Made by a program: the position numbers and the translations under genes
Shown here: piece after piece, positions 22,022-33,548 of the stretch
Numbering within the stretch: position 1 is the stretch's first letter
Layout of the letters: the number at the start of each line of letters is the position of its first letter
Source of the DNA: Tetracladium setigerum
Lineage: Eukaryota > Ascomycota > Leotiomycetes > Helotiales
Direction of reading: 5' to 3'
Assembly: GCA_031472005.1 (NCBI GenBank)
Contig: PZJY01000001.1
Coordinates: 372,001-436,000, forward strand
DNA length: 64,000 nt
Notes under the pieces: model-generated
Seen by the model: the letters and a program-made list of their open reading frames with translations, nothing else
Databases searched by the model: none
What the model was told of the DNA's origin: nothing

Positions 22022-22971
22022 ATGGCGGATCCGAGTGCTAGTCTTGCTGGCATACCTGTCGCCAATTTTACCACCATGTCCACCTGCTCCACAAACACGA
22101 TCATCACTTCCTCATCCAACCTCGGTGCGCTAATCACGCCTGCATCGTTCCCCGCAATATGTACGAACCAGTTAAATTTCTATACCACCATCCTTGGGCA
22201 ATCTACGTGGTCGTCGTTACGGATTGGCGAATGTGCGCTTAGCCAATGCTGTCCGTCATCGCAATTTTACACGACCGGCTACGTCTGGTATAGTAATTTT
22301 TTTCAGTCCCGGGGTATGTCCTCAAGGGTATCAGACATGTAATGAGCCAGCGGAAGTGGAGAAATCCCTCACAACGAGGGAGAGCGTGCGATTTTGCTGT
22401 CCGACGTATACACAACTACACATCTCATTAATGTTCATACGTATCAAAACTAAGAGTCTCTAGAGGATATATATGCCCAATGTGGCAATGTTTCTCCATT
22501 TGCGCCACGCTACGAGATACCGCCGCTACAGCTCTCGTGGTGGACAACATCGTCCACCAATCCATTTACTCGACTGAAACTCTACCAGCCCAGACCGGTA
22601 CTCTCACCCCGTATGATTTCGCCTACCCAATCCAAATCCGCTGGAAGGATTCCGACTTTGCTGCGAAAACGAGTTCTGGTGCCACGCCTATCGAGACAAG
22701 AAGTAATCCAATAAGCGAGACTGGCAAGAAGAAGTCACCCACCGGCGCCATTGCATCAATTGCAGTTGTAGTGGGGCTGTTGGTGCTTGTAAGTCTATTA
22801 TTGGGTTTGTGGTGGTTTAAGAAAAGGCGGAACGCGAAATCAATAGCTATGGATACAAACTTGGCAGAACGTGAGAAGGTAGAGAGGGATGGCGATGGAA
22901 TACCTGCTCGTGAGCTGGATGCCAATCAGATCTATGAGCTCGAAATCCAGAGAGTGATGGAAAAAAGGTAA
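22022..22971 (+). CDS. Single-pass membrane protein with Cys/Thr-rich ectodomain
   Basis: The N-terminal ORF (22022-) is Ser/Thr-rich with CALSQCCPSS. It is followed by GVCPQGYQTC and RFCCPT in the next frame, then an intron (22405-22463, GTATAC...CTCTAG), then an exon with AYPIQIRWKDSDF, a transmembrane helix (about TGAIASIAVVVGLLVLVSLL) and a KKRR stop-transfer signal with a charged tail to 22971. This arrangement is common in fungal plasma-membrane proteins with a Cys-containing outer domain and a short cytosolic tail. They are thought to be wall or sensor proteins, but no function is known to me. The first exon needs one T fewer in the T7 run at 22297-22303 to join YVWYS to GVCPQG. There is no clear signal peptide. 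Confidence 0.55.
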
Positions 22972-24259
22972 GGTATAGCCTGGAGTCAGGGCAAGCTAGA
23001 TTGAAAGGTTCTCAGTAGAATGTTTAGTAAGTCATTGCAACTCATAAGTAATTGACTACAGATCACTGCTAACTCAGTTATTTATGCCCTGAAATTGTGT
23101 TGCTCAGTCTGGTTTGAAATTCCCATCAGTTGGCGTACCCACCAAAATCGCACTTTTGAGTAAGCTTTAGTCCTATAATGAAATTGTTTCAAGGTGAAAA
23201 GAGTATATCGAGAATCTTTAGAGCTATTTGATTAAATTCCTGTTCTAGAAAATGCGTATTTCAGGTTACGTTAGACTTCTGAATTGGAATATGACTTTAT
23301 GTAGTTGAGAAGTGATTTAAATTCTCAGACAAAAGGCTTGCTTATGTAAAAGTTCTTGTAAGGCGCCTCAATATATGTCTTTTCTTGGAAGACCTATTCC
23401 TCTGCACTTCTTTAGCTCGTTCGTCCTCTTTTGCTAAGCGAAACCCCGAGTAAAACGGAACGATCCAACAAGTTTTTGTCGCCGCGTGAACAGAGCTATA
23501 CTTTCTCATATTTTCATTGTTCACTAACTCCAATTTTTTTGTGCTATATGCGAGAACTCTTTCAAGACAAAACCTGAAATACCCACAACAAGCGAACAAT
23601 ACAATGATTTTCTTTCGACTACCTGTGGGCTCTAATTCTAGGATCCAAACAAGAGACAGGAACTATCTAAACGATACTCGTTTCTTTTAAGTGTCTTTGG
23701 AAAAGTGGTTGATAAATACAATAGTGTTATTAATAGATAACTGGCCATTGTGAGCTTCTTGGCTTCACTTTTGAATGGTATTTCCAGGAAACAGACGCAA
23801 TGCTTTGTTTGGTAGTTGGAAGCAAACTTTTTTTCTTTCTCTATTCAAGTTGGTTAGTAAGCTCGCCGCTTCTACTTAGGCGCTAATCACCCTCAGCTCA
23901 CCTTCTCCACACCTAGCTCACCTAAGTAGGCTGAGCAGCCATGGGCAGTCCCTAGGCAGTGCATACTATAGCCTTAACTTAAACTGGCTTAATTAGCACC
24001 TAGCCTTACCAGCTACACTACTAGCTATATAAGTAGCTATATAACACGCGATTAAAAAAGATTCACGTTGTTAAATGAGATATTTTCTTGATGGAAGGGA
24101 TAGTCTGGCTCGTGAGATAAGGAATCGTTCGATTCCTGCGACATCTCATGACTCTAGGATTATGGTTCGTAGTAGAGAACAAGGTAACAGAGATAAGGTT
24201 GAACAGGAAGCTTACTAGAGATCCACGTATTGAAAGCTATAGAGTACATCATGAAGTTG
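22972..24259. other. 1.3-kb AT-rich intergenic region
   Basis: No gene is supportable. Around 23880-24050 there are degenerate short direct repeats (CAGCTCACC, TAGCTCACC, CTAGCTATATAAGTAGCTATATA), which could be old mobile-element debris. Confidence 0.35.
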
Positions 24260-27193
24260 TTACCTCCCTGAAAACACAACCTTGGTCGACTTTGATATAA
24301 CCAGAACAGGCAGCGGTTTAACTTCCGTCGAGTCCCTTATATACTCACAGTGATGCCGCTCAGTATTCCTCCCCAACCATTTCTCATTAATCGCAGCATT
24401 TTTGATCTCTTTCGCTAACTCTGATTTGATCGCAGTCCACTCTACAATCACTGGACACGTTCCAGTGGAGCCCTTTACGACTTTCAGCGTTCCATGGTTA
24501 CCGAGGGAAAACGATGTTCCACGCTTGAGTTCCTTCGCCTCCCAAATGAGCTTGCGCCCAGAATCAATCGCTTCTCGCCTTAGCTTCTCGCTCTTGAGGA
24601 TCGATTCATTGATCTTTAGGGAAGTTTGGAGGACCGCAAACCCGTTCGACTTTAGGGCATTTTTGTTTAAAGCGCGTTGGCCTGCGCAACTCCGCCCGTA
24701 CCCATTTTCGTGCAAGAAATCGAGGCAAGTCATGCCAACGATAGCCACCGTCAAAGATTCCTCCGAGTCCTGGAGGAATCCTGTCCATGTATGTTCTGAC
24801 CTGAATAATGTAACGATATGTTCTTCGCAGAACATTGGATCGGGTCCGTGCCGATGACCAATAGCCTGTATAAGTGCTGATCCAGTCGATGGTTCATCTT
24901 CGGCTTCATCAGCGACTTCTCCATCGGACTCGCCATCGGAATCACCTCCTTGGTCGAATGACTCGATCCATAGGGCGCTCAGTTCACCGCTATCCTTGTC
25001 GATACCAGTCTCCTCCAAAGCATCCAAGCAGATCGAAATCGCTTTCCCAACACTCGCGTGCCACTCTTTATGATATTTCCAAAATCTCCTAAAATGTTTT
25101 GGTGAACGTAGAGCCTTGAAATATGAAAGTTTGCAAGCTTCAGATGTCCAATTGAAGGAGATAGTACCGAGATAATTCTGCATGGTTTCTGATGCGAGTA
25201 TATGCATGAGACGTCGTCGCCTGGCGTTCCGTGTGCAAAATGATACCTCAACACCACAAAAAGCTTCCAGATCAAGTGGGCTCCAAAGATTCTCCCGCCA
25301 TCTTTCCACTAAAGCATCCTTCATGGTGTGACCGACACGTCGTTTGTAAGTAATGATTCCTGTCCCAGATATGACGCCCAATGCACTTCCACTCACTTGT
25401 ACGGCCTGCGATTCAACATACCGCTTCGGTCGAAATGTTTTTGGATTCCTCAGCGCACCTTGTCCATCTAGTAAAGTCTTCATACGCAATAGCCGCTCCG
25501 AAGATAACGAGCAGTCCTGATTGACATTGAGTCCAAATAGGATGCTCGCTCCAATGAGAAGTTTATCGGATGATAGGAGATATCTTCGATGAAGAGACGA
25601 TTGGCTTTCTTCAACTAGCTGCTCATTCCAGTCTTTAGATGAGATCCAATGGCAGTAAATTTCACCAGTTCCGAGTGCTGCACATCTTGGTTGAGCAGGG
25701 CTATGTGACCATGGCACAATATACCCATTGCCTATATTATATTGCTGAATGTGTTCAGGATCAGAATTTTGCAAGACTTTCCAAGAAGGCCCCCACAAAT
25801 CGGTCAAGGATTCAATGCTAGTCGACAGGTGAAGTGGTTCAGTGAGGTCAGTAATATTCTGGTTGATCGAAACTTGGTGGAAGACCCAAGGTTGATATCC
25901 TCCCAAGAGCTGATCTAGACATTGTAACTGACGGCGTCGGAGCCTGATTGCGTGTACACTGTCTGCGAGACTAGTCGAGGCAATTTCTTGCAGCGTAGCG
26001 TCCTGATATTTGATCTTGATTGGAAGTTCGAATGATTCGATATCCATGCCGATTATATTTTGGTCAAACCGTTGGATATGAGCACCTGAGTATGACAGAA
26101 CGCAGAGTTGAAGCGACTGGACAGTACGATTCCATATGTTTGGAAACGACTCAGGGATTGTAGGATGTGGCCGGAAACCCATATTTCTGAGCATGCGTTT
26201 ACATTTTGTAGACAGTCGCTCTGACTTATTCTGTGTGTCGACAATTAAGTCTACCGTCTCTCGGTTGATTTGTCCCAGTGGTAAAGCTAACAGTTCAGAC
26301 ATCGTTTCTTGCAACGTTGACTTGAAAGTCTCCCCTAGCTCCAGGACTGAGCTAAGTGAGATCGGAATAGCTTTTGCGACTAACCTCCTGGGAACTAACC
26401 TCCTGGGAATTCCTTCGTCTTTGACTAAAATAATGATATCTCCAGAACAGTATCCGGCTTCGCGAAGCCTGGCCAAGCTCTGAACAGTGCGCTGAATAAT
26501 ATTACAGCACTCCAACAACTGCAACAATTTACCAGAAGATGAGAACTTGATTATTTTAAGCACTTTCTGAGGTTCTATTATCGAAGCAACACCCGAGTTC
26601 CCTTGCAAATCCTGAAGAAGGGTGTCGCCATTGGGAATGCCAGTAGTAGCAGCGACTTCAGCAAACAGAAATGCGGAATCATTAAAGACGTGTCTTTCGA
26701 GGTTTTCCAGCATTCCAAAGTACTCTCTAGGCTTGAGAATCCGACTATCAGATGCTTGCTCAAGGGCTGGGTCATCGGAGGTAATGCTGATTAAGTCGTC
26801 TTCGTCGTCTGCAGAATCAAATTCTGGGACAGTTATTTCAGTACTTTCAGTGGACCCGGAACCTCGGTAAGACTGAATAGAGGGTAAATCAAGTCTTGCT
26901 TGGGGAGCGGATGCTGAGGTCTCCGTTGGATCTAAAAATTCCTTGGTTTTGCGTCTGAGTTCAACAAAGGAGGGCCCTCCAGTGACGAAATTCTTGATGC
27001 GCTCAAGATTTGGGAATTTCGAGTAGTCAATATACTCAAAGCTACTATCATCTGAGTCGCTTTCGCTCGAGGAGTGAGCATCATTTTGTTGGGTAGTAGG
27101 TGGTTTCGTGCTCTGCGGTTGATTTTGTTCAGAAGCAAGATATCGTTCAAGTATTGGTCGTTTTACCATTTGTTGATTCAAGTGTGCCGCCAT
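24260..27193 (-). CDS. Conserved 977-residue fungal protein of unknown function
   Basis: One long ORF from MAAHLNQQMVKRPILERYL to the stop at 24260. I recognise a broad family of filamentous fungi (KPREYFGMLENLERHVF, LLALPLGQINRETV, MGFRPHPTIPESFPNIWN, ITYKRRVGHTMKDALVERW, EAFCGVEVSFCTRNARRRRL, HTWTGFLQDSEESLTVAIVGMTC) with no assigned biochemical role. It has an acidic Ser-rich N-terminal stretch (about 40-60) and an acidic linker (about 740-765). There is no membrane helix or signal peptide. Its ATG lies 16 nt before the end of the upstream zinc-finger ORF in another frame. One extra base in the AAAA run (27195-27198 on the plus strand) would fuse the two into one protein of about 1,500 residues, so this may be the C-terminal half of a zinc-finger fusion. 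Confidence 0.7.
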   Translation of the reverse strand: MAAHLNQQMVKRPILERYLASEQNQPQSTKPPTTQQNDAHSSSESDSDDSSFEYIDYSKFPNLERIKNFVTGGPSFVELRRKTKEFLDPTETSASAPQARLDLPSIQSYRGSGSTESTEITVPEFDSADDEDDLISITSDDPALEQASDSRILKPREYFGMLENLERHVFNDSAFLFAEVAATTGIPNGDTLLQDLQGNSGVASIIEPQKVLKIIKFSSSGKLLQLLECCNIIQRTVQSLARLREAGYCSGDIIILVKDEGIPRRLVPRRLVAKAIPISLSSVLELGETFKSTLQETMSELLALPLGQINRETVDLIVDTQNKSERLSTKCKRMLRNMGFRPHPTIPESFPNIWNRTVQSLQLCVLSYSGAHIQRFDQNIIGMDIESFELPIKIKYQDATLQEIASTSLADSVHAIRLRRRQLQCLDQLLGGYQPWVFHQVSINQNITDLTEPLHLSTSIESLTDLWGPSWKVLQNSDPEHIQQYNIGNGYIVPWSHSPAQPRCAALGTGEIYCHWISSKDWNEQLVEESQSSLHRRYLLSSDKLLIGASILFGLNVNQDCSLSSERLLRMKTLLDGQGALRNPKTFRPKRYVESQAVQVSGSALGVISGTGIITYKRRVGHTMKDALVERWRENLWSPLDLEAFCGVEVSFCTRNARRRRLMHILASETMQNYLGTISFNWTSEACKLSYFKALRSPKHFRRFWKYHKEWHASVGKAISICLDALEETGIDKDSGELSALWIESFDQGGDSDGESDGEVADEAEDEPSTGSALIQAIGHRHGPDPMFCEEHIVTLFRSEHTWTGFLQDSEESLTVAIVGMTCLDFLHENGYGRSCAGQRALNKNALKSNGFAVLQTSLKINESILKSEKLRREAIDSGRKLIWEAKELKRGTSFSLGNHGTLKVVKGSTGTCPVIVEWTAIKSELAKEIKNAAINEKWLGRNTERHHCEYIRDSTEVKPLPVLVISKSTKVVFSGR

Positions 27194-28939
27194 ATTTTGT
27201 GCATTTGACTTGTTCTTGGGTCGGACATGTCAAACAGTCGGCTTGCAAACCATTGCGCATGTTTCTCAATAATGCTTACAGCATCTTTCTCACGAGGTTC
27301 CTGTGCGATAGTCTGAAGACTTTGTTTAAATGGGAGCAGCAGCCGACGAATATTTCGAGTGAAGCGTTGCTTGCTAATCAGAGTAGCAGCATTGTGTAGA
27401 AGAGATCGAAACTCTGCGTCAGAAAACAATATGATGAGAATTTCCTCTTGAGCAGTTTTCGCCAGTCCATTGGAAATCGATTCGTTAATATTTGAGGGAA
27501 GGGTTGATCCTAGCGCGCTATCGTGGAAGGTATTTACAGATACCAGAGATTGAACATCCCAATCATGCTTGGCTGGCAGATTAGAATGACCCCCTTCGCG
27601 TGGGGAAGCCATGAAGTTGTCATTATCGGAGCCGGATATTCCATTGGCTTCCCTGTCGCCATTCACGTCGAAGTCCGAACATACGTCACCATGGGTATCC
27701 GAAGAAAAAGGGTTAATGAAAGTATCTGCATTGACGTTCGTGCTCCTGGCTTCAACTACGCGAAGGATAGGTAGCCTGATTTGCTCCATATGCTTTGCAA
27801 GGTGCGAAGTGAGCCTCTTCCAGGTGTCAAAAGTTTTGCCGCAGAATTTGCAAGGCTCATCCTTTGGACGAATTGAAGTTTCATGATGGCATTGGTCAAG
27901 CATTATCCAGGCAGGTTCTGTCAGCCTGGCTTTCTTGATCGCAACATAGGGCCTTTGTGTCGGCTGTACGCTTGTTAGCATTGTATCTGTGGATAGAAAT
28001 ATCCAATGTCAGTCGGAAATGGAAAACCATTCCTACCTTTGAAAATTTGTGTACTTGGACGAGATGCTGCAAAAACTTGACTTTTCGATAACAACGATGG
28101 TTGCATTCATCAATTTGGCATACCCACCACTCCAGATGCCGGTGGCATTCATTCTCATGACGAGCCCAATCTGCTTTCCGTTTGAATGACTTGGGTTCCT
28201 TACACTTCTTAAACGTACAAGCGAATGGCTGCACATCTTCCTGAACATGCTTTGTCCAATCCCAGGGTCTCCGTATTTTGTTTGCCTTGAAGCAGATTTG
28301 ACACTCGAATTCAGCAGGCAAAGCCCGTGACGGTGGCATCGGAAACCCTTGCGGAAATGTCTCAACGGTCATCGTCCCATCTGCATCATCATCATCATCA
28401 TCGTCATCTGAGAAGGATGTTGCTAGGTGGAGCATTGGCTCATTGTTGGTCAACTTAGGATTACCTTTTGCATCTAGTAAAGTTGACGTTCCTCCTAATG
28501 CCAAACAGAGCTTGCCAGCAGAACAGCTTCTTGTGGCTGTTGCCTGCATGTGCTTGACTTTCATTTCAAGAATGCACTTGTATCGTATCTCTTGCTGATG
28601 AGCTATTCTTGAGACAAGCCAGTTATGTTTTGGGGCCATATCTGGGTTCAACCGCCGGACATGAGCTTTGAAACCCTCATAGTTTGGAATAATTGTATCT
28701 CCAGCAGTCAAGGCAGCTTCATTTTCGCTAGAGTCCTCTTCAATCGATTCATCATCGTCTTCTACGTCCTGTGCCGTGCGAGAATCCTGCAGCATTGTCG
28801 TTGGACTTGCTGGTCTCGCAATTGAAGGTCCGCGCCACAGGGAAGCAAGACCGTCGGGTCTGCCATCTTCATTTAGGGACCCATGTGATCGCCGACGCTT
28901 CAGGCTAGACCCAGCTTGCTGATCTGATTGATCTTGCAT
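27178..28939 (-). CDS. C2H2-type zinc-finger protein
   Basis: Likely start MQDQSDQQAG (ATG at 28939; an in-frame ATG also lies at 28960). The protein has a disordered acidic N-terminus, an Asp run encoded by a (CAT)n tract near 28390, and a chain of C2H2-like fingers: FECQICF...WTKHVQEDVQ, FACTFKKC...WARHENECHRH, WWVCQIDECNHRC...LQHLVQVHKF and, after a 50-nt intron (27987-28036, GTAGGA...CCACAG), EPCKFCGKTF...LTSHLAKHMEQI. This finger set is typical of a widespread fungal family and suggests nucleic-acid binding in the nucleus. The splice as read leaves the second exon one base out of frame, again like a missing base near 27960-27986. The C-terminal ORF overlaps the next gene by 16 nt. Confidence 0.7.
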
Positions 28940-28960
28940 CGTTCTTTCTCGCAACCACAC

Positions 28961-30453
28961 TGTGTCTGTTCCAGCTCAGAAAGTCGTGTGGGGTAGCGGA
29001 GTTCGTTCCGGGGTGGGGGTTGAGGTAGGTTAGACTAGAAGCCTGACGCGGTGGTAATCTGATGTCAACGTAGGTTAGCACTAGAGCCATGACCAAAATC
29101 GAGATACTAGTGTTTAATCTTTTAGGTTACCAGGAGCCTCTGCTCTTGAAGGCAGACCATGGCGAGGCTAGCAGCCTCGGTAGAAATTTCTTATTTGGAA
29201 CTGCGAACAGGAGTTAAAGACTTTAAACTATACCTTAATACGTAGGACACTGCGTTCACGAAAGTCGTTGGCGTAATGTTCTTCAATTAATCTGAAATAA
29301 ATACTCGAGAAGATTGTTGTTGTTGTTGTTATTTGAAAGAGGGGCTCTTAGATATGTTGAAGGGTACAAGGCGGCTGCTTTGGCGCTTACTGCGCCACCA
29401 ACACCCGGCCCTGCGAAAGAGTCGCTACACTTCCATTTCTAGGTTAGTTTTGTGTAGGGGACATTGAATGGCAAGGCAGAATCAGTTTTCTGAACCTTGT
29501 CAAGTTTGTGATTGCGTGTTTTCTGATAAGTGAAAAAACCGCAGCCAAAGTTCGAAAGTTATCGCGATGTATTCAGTGACTGCATTAGGCAGTCGTTGCA
29601 TGGGATATGACATCTCATACCTTCCATTAATTCTCGACAATTATTCATGCTTTAGAAAGCTTTGAATGAAAAAGAATGTCCTTGTCCCACCACCATCCAG
29701 CTTGGTGGCATCAACAGTCATCATTTCACTGCCACCGACGCCTAGAACTTCTCTGTCTGAAGCTATGCTTCTAGTCCTTTCAAGATAGCTTGATATTCTC
29801 GAAGTCTGTAGAAGTAAACGGAGGCCTACTCTATCTTGGAGAGGACCGAGTCAATGCAGCCGAGTCATGCTGCAGAACGGTACATATTCTGTGCTTCTTC
29901 TATGACATCTATATTTACCATACGGTCGTGCAAATCTCGGTCGTAAGAGAGCTAAAACGGGATCTATTCCGTACATTTAAGATAAAGTAAGGAAAGTATA
30001 AACGAGTCTCACTGGGGCTAGAACAAGCCCCCAAGGACCTAACGTAGACTCTTAATGCTTACTTAAGCTGGATTTATTATATGCTCAGGTTGCTCAGGCC
30101 GTGCTTAGGAGTGCTCATCCTCGGCTCAGACATGCTCACCTCTGGCTCAGGTTAAAGCGGCCACTGCTCACTTCTAGCACTAAAACAGAATTGAAAGAAC
30201 CAAAAACAAAAATGTGAACAAGTATATATTTCTGTAAATCTGTATAAGCAGTCTTCTCCTTCCGACCAGCAAATCTTTCTTTTCCCCATCAAAACATCAA
30301 TTCCAACGCAAACAACAATCAAAACAAATTTCATAACCAACGAGGACCCCAACTACAAAACGCCCCGACCAAAGTAATCTAACAAACTCTTTTTCACTTC
30401 TACACAAGTAACACAACAAAAATCAACTCTAACGCCTAATCAAAAAGAAAAAC
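28961..30453. other. 1.5-kb intergenic region
   Basis: Between the zinc-finger and F-box genes. It contains a (GTT)n microsatellite at about 29314-29330 and a patch at 30085-30160 with repeated GCTCAGG/GCTCA words. No gene is supportable. Confidence 0.35.
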
Positions 30454-31380
30454 TTGCGTAAAACTTCGGGCACAGTTCGCAATGGTGGAGAAAACCATGA
30501 GGGTGCTGTGATTTCTGACAAACATGGAGCATCCAGCATTCCAGGAGGAACTCCAGCAGCATTAGCTCGAACAAAAAAATCTCTTACAATTCAGGATATG
30601 CCATCCGAAATCATTCTTACCATACTCGACTTCTCAACCAGAACATCAAGCACCTGTTCTGGTCTCACTTGCAAACAATTCTACCCAATCGCCAAGCCTT
30701 ATTTCGCTACCGGATCTGCATCGCTCGTTTTTAGACCTTGTGGGGAGTGTGGTACACAGCGCCCACTTAGCCGCCCTTTAGTTGAGGAAGACTGGGTACA
30801 CAAACACGTGGCTGACGATGATGAAGAGTACTGGGCTGTGAGGGATTGCCATCACACAGACCTGAGCGAGCTTCTGAAGGGCTGGATGGGTTTCAATTAC
30901 GAGTTGCGATGCTGGGAAAGCCATGGTCCGCGTGCTGTTTTCTTCAAAACCTCGGTATATACATATGAGGATCCCAGTAAGTTTCAACGCTTTAAGAAGC
31001 GATACTGGGATTTTCAATGCTCGGTGGTGCCGACTTCCTCAGCGTCGATGGTGCCAAATTCATCAGCGCCGGTGGTGTTGACTTCACCAGCGCCGATGGT
31101 GCCGTGCGTGCATAATAGCTTGGGTCAAAATGGAGAGACGTTCAAACTGCCATCCCCTTATGGCCTAGGAGGCCTCGGGGATACTATGGCAAAAGATATT
31201 ATTATCAATGATCTTTGGGAGAAAAGAGAGAGCAAAGAATGGTGGCAGAATTGGGAGTGGGAGGGGTATGATGGACTCACCATTTTCGAGAAATTCCTTG
31301 ACGAGATCTTGGCCGCGGTGGATGACCTTTGGTGGTCACAGTGGGCGGAGGCCATTCCAATGATGGGTCTTGATCAATGA
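30454..31380 (+). CDS. F-box domain protein
   Basis: SLTIQDMPSEIILTILDF followed by Thr/Ser and LTCKQFYPIAKPYF is an F-box, which would link substrates to the SCF ubiquitin ligase through Skp1. The rest contains a short Cys patch (CGECGTQRP) and a conserved-looking YELRCWESHGPRAVFF segment. A degenerate 24-bp repeat (31021-31104) encodes VVPTSSAS-type octapeptides. The frame is open from 30433, but the first in-frame ATG is at 30598, inside the F-box. The given start is a TTG at 30454, since the segment before the ATG looks coding. Either an upstream exon is missed, translation begins at a non-ATG codon, or the protein starts at 30598 with a clipped F-box. Stop TGA at 31378-31380. Confidence 0.65.
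   Translation: MRKTSGTVRNGGENHEGAVISDKHGASSIPGGTPAALARTKKSLTIQDMPSEIILTILDFSTRTSSTCSGLTCKQFYPIAKPYFATGSASLVFRPCGECGTQRPLSRPLVEEDWVHKHVADDDEEYWAVRDCHHTDLSELLKGWMGFNYELRCWESHGPRAVFFKTSVYTYEDPSKFQRFKKRYWDFQCSVVPTSSASMVPNSSAPVVLTSPAPMVPCVHNSLGQNGETFKLPSPYGLGGLGDTMAKDIIINDLWEKRESKEWWQNWEWEGYDGLTIFEKFLDEILAAVDDLWWSQWAEAIPMMGLDQ
31021..31104 (+). repeat. 24-bp coding minisatellite in the F-box gene
   Basis: Three and a half imperfect 24-bp units (31021, 31045, 31069, 31093) share GGTGGTGCCGACTTCCTC-like sequence and keep the reading frame. Confidence 0.7.
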
Positions 31381-32465
31381 GGAGCATTATCAGCAGCAGT
31401 ATAGAATATAATTGTATTGAAACTTTAGATCATTCAACCTCTCATACCCGTGAAATAACGATCAATATATAAAATATTCATTCCATTGAGTTTCCAAGCA
31501 ATTCTGTATCAAGACGATCAATTGAAACCATCTGAATTGCATGGCAGCTGGACTCTTTAATGCTAGAAAAGTGACGTTCACAACACCGACAACCAAAATC
31601 CACAAATCACAATCTCACAGGTAAAAAATACGAAATAAAAAAAGATTCCTTGCCAGAAAGACTGCACACAAGCACTGGTCAATTCAGCAGAAGAATGCAC
31701 CAAGAAATCTTAACGTATCTCTAATCAAAATACGCAAATAACTGCAATAACCCCTAGTCTTACCCACCTTCTATAGCCATTCTCTAGATTGTGTCCTTGA
31801 GGCCTAGCAATCTGGATCTGGAGAAAGATGTGCCTAACACAATAATGGGCAATTCCCGCCCATAATGCCAAGACCTCGGCAAGGATTGACCCTTCAGCCG
31901 ATCAATCAAAACAAACCGAAACAAGCATACTTCGTCCGCAAATACCTTACAGAGCACACAAATATCCCAAACTTTCCGATCCGTCAGAATTGTAGACTCT
32001 ACATTTCTGAATGAAAGGCTCCATCCCAGCAAAAAGGCGAGTTGTCACTTTGTCAAAAATAAAAATAAGAAAATGCGGCGTTGGCTTCATGTAGAAGAAA
32101 TTGAGCCAAGAATCAGTCATCCTCGTCAGCCAAAAACCCCAAAAATAGAAATCCTTACAAAGACAAAAACAACACACACGCATCTTCAATAATTGGTGAT
32201 CAATTAAACGACTGCAAGGGGACTTCGTAAGCTCCCGTTTGCTTGCCGTCGTGCCGGCAAGATTTTTCTCCTTCCAAATCTAAATTCTGTAATCCTCCCC
32301 CCTGGTGGCGCAAAAAGCCTCCCAAAGTCAAACCCACGAACCCCCGAATGCATGATCCCGACCGAAAAATAACGCCCCCAAATCCGTCGCAATGATAGGA
32401 ACAAAGACTTAATTTTCGAAGATAAAATAAAGATGTGGTGATTGCCGGCAGGCAGGAGGATCGGA
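31381..32465. other. Convergent intergenic region
   Basis: 1.1 kb between the F-box gene and the convergent membrane-protein gene. It is AT-rich with no supportable coding region. UTR sequence is likely at both ends. Confidence 0.4.
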
Positions 32466-33548
32466 TCAATGCGAACTGTTGCGAGAACTAGAACGTGACG
32501 CCCTCCCCAAAGCTTCCGATCGAGTCTTCTCCTCCTCCTCGATTTTCTGCTGGATTTTTTGATACTTGCGGCGCTGGAAGACAAAGTACCATACTGCGAG
32601 ACTGAGGATGTTGGTTGCAGCACTTGCGATGCTGAGGCCCCAATTTGTAGCCTGTGAAGAAGGAGAGGGAAGTTTGAATTAGCATAGAAAGATAGCAAGA
32701 TATTGGAAAAGCGGTCGAAATGAGATGAGCTGAAACAATAGAGAGGGGGAAAATACATACACCTTTCTGACAGATACCATCGAAATTCAAGATCCCGTCG
32801 AAATTTGGTTGGATATTCAATGCCAGCGGCGAGCAAGCCCATCCCCAAAGATCCTTCCCCGTCCTCCCGGTCCGATAGAGAATGGCCACGACGATCCAAG
32901 TGATGAAACCTGCGACTTCCGTCGTAATGATGATTGAAATGTTAATCACCGCCATAGTATTGGCTAACTTGATGGATTTGGCGTAGGAGAAAAGAACCAT
33001 CAGACCAACGAGGACAGTCGTTGCCGAGGAGCTGAGGAGGAGGATGGACGGCCAGAGTGAGGTTTGCTTAGCCCATGGACCACGACCGCCTCGCTGGATA
33101 TCTTTGGTTCTGATGAAGGTAGCTAGCGTTTGGCCTTCGAGAGCTGTGACTGCTATTGCTAGGACAGTGAGACAGATGCGGTGGAAGACGCGCATCACAC
33201 GGATGCGTTTCTTAAGTTTCTGTTATTCAAATTCGAGATTAGCTGGATTGAACCCCTCCTTCCTTCCCTCCTCCCCTTCAAATCACAGATTAGAGACGGC
33301 GAAGAAGAAAAAGAGCAACTCACGATATTGTTCATAGCAACCTCTGGTGGTACACGCGACGCACGGTTGTTGGTAGGAAACTGCTGCTCTCCATCCTCAC
33401 CAGTTGCATATGGAGCTTTCAGACTATTCCCCGTGACGGGAGGTGTCGTCGCCATGAGTCCTGGAGTGCCTGGGGTAGGATTTGGGATGGGAGCGTATGA
33501 TTGACGATTGCTATGAAGCACAGTGAGTTTGGTCGGGAGGGTGGACAT
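32466..33548 (-). CDS. Fungal four-transmembrane protein
   Basis: Three exons (33548-33324, 33219-32761, 32651-32466) in phase 0 give 289 residues. A disordered Pro-rich N-terminus (MSTLPTKLTVLHSNRQSYAP) precedes four hydrophobic helices: around HRICLTVLAIAVTALEGQTL, WPSILLLSSSATTVLVGLMV, ISIIITTEVAGFITWIVVAI and, after intron 2, WGLSIASAATNILSLAVWYF. KDLWGWACSPLA in the third loop and a charged KIQQKIEEEE tail are characteristic of a conserved ascomycete membrane protein, roughly MARVEL-like in layout. No function is known to me. Splice sites are standard (GTGAGT...ACAG; GTATGT...CACAG). The start was chosen at the second in-frame ATG, in a better context than 33578. Confidence 0.8.
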
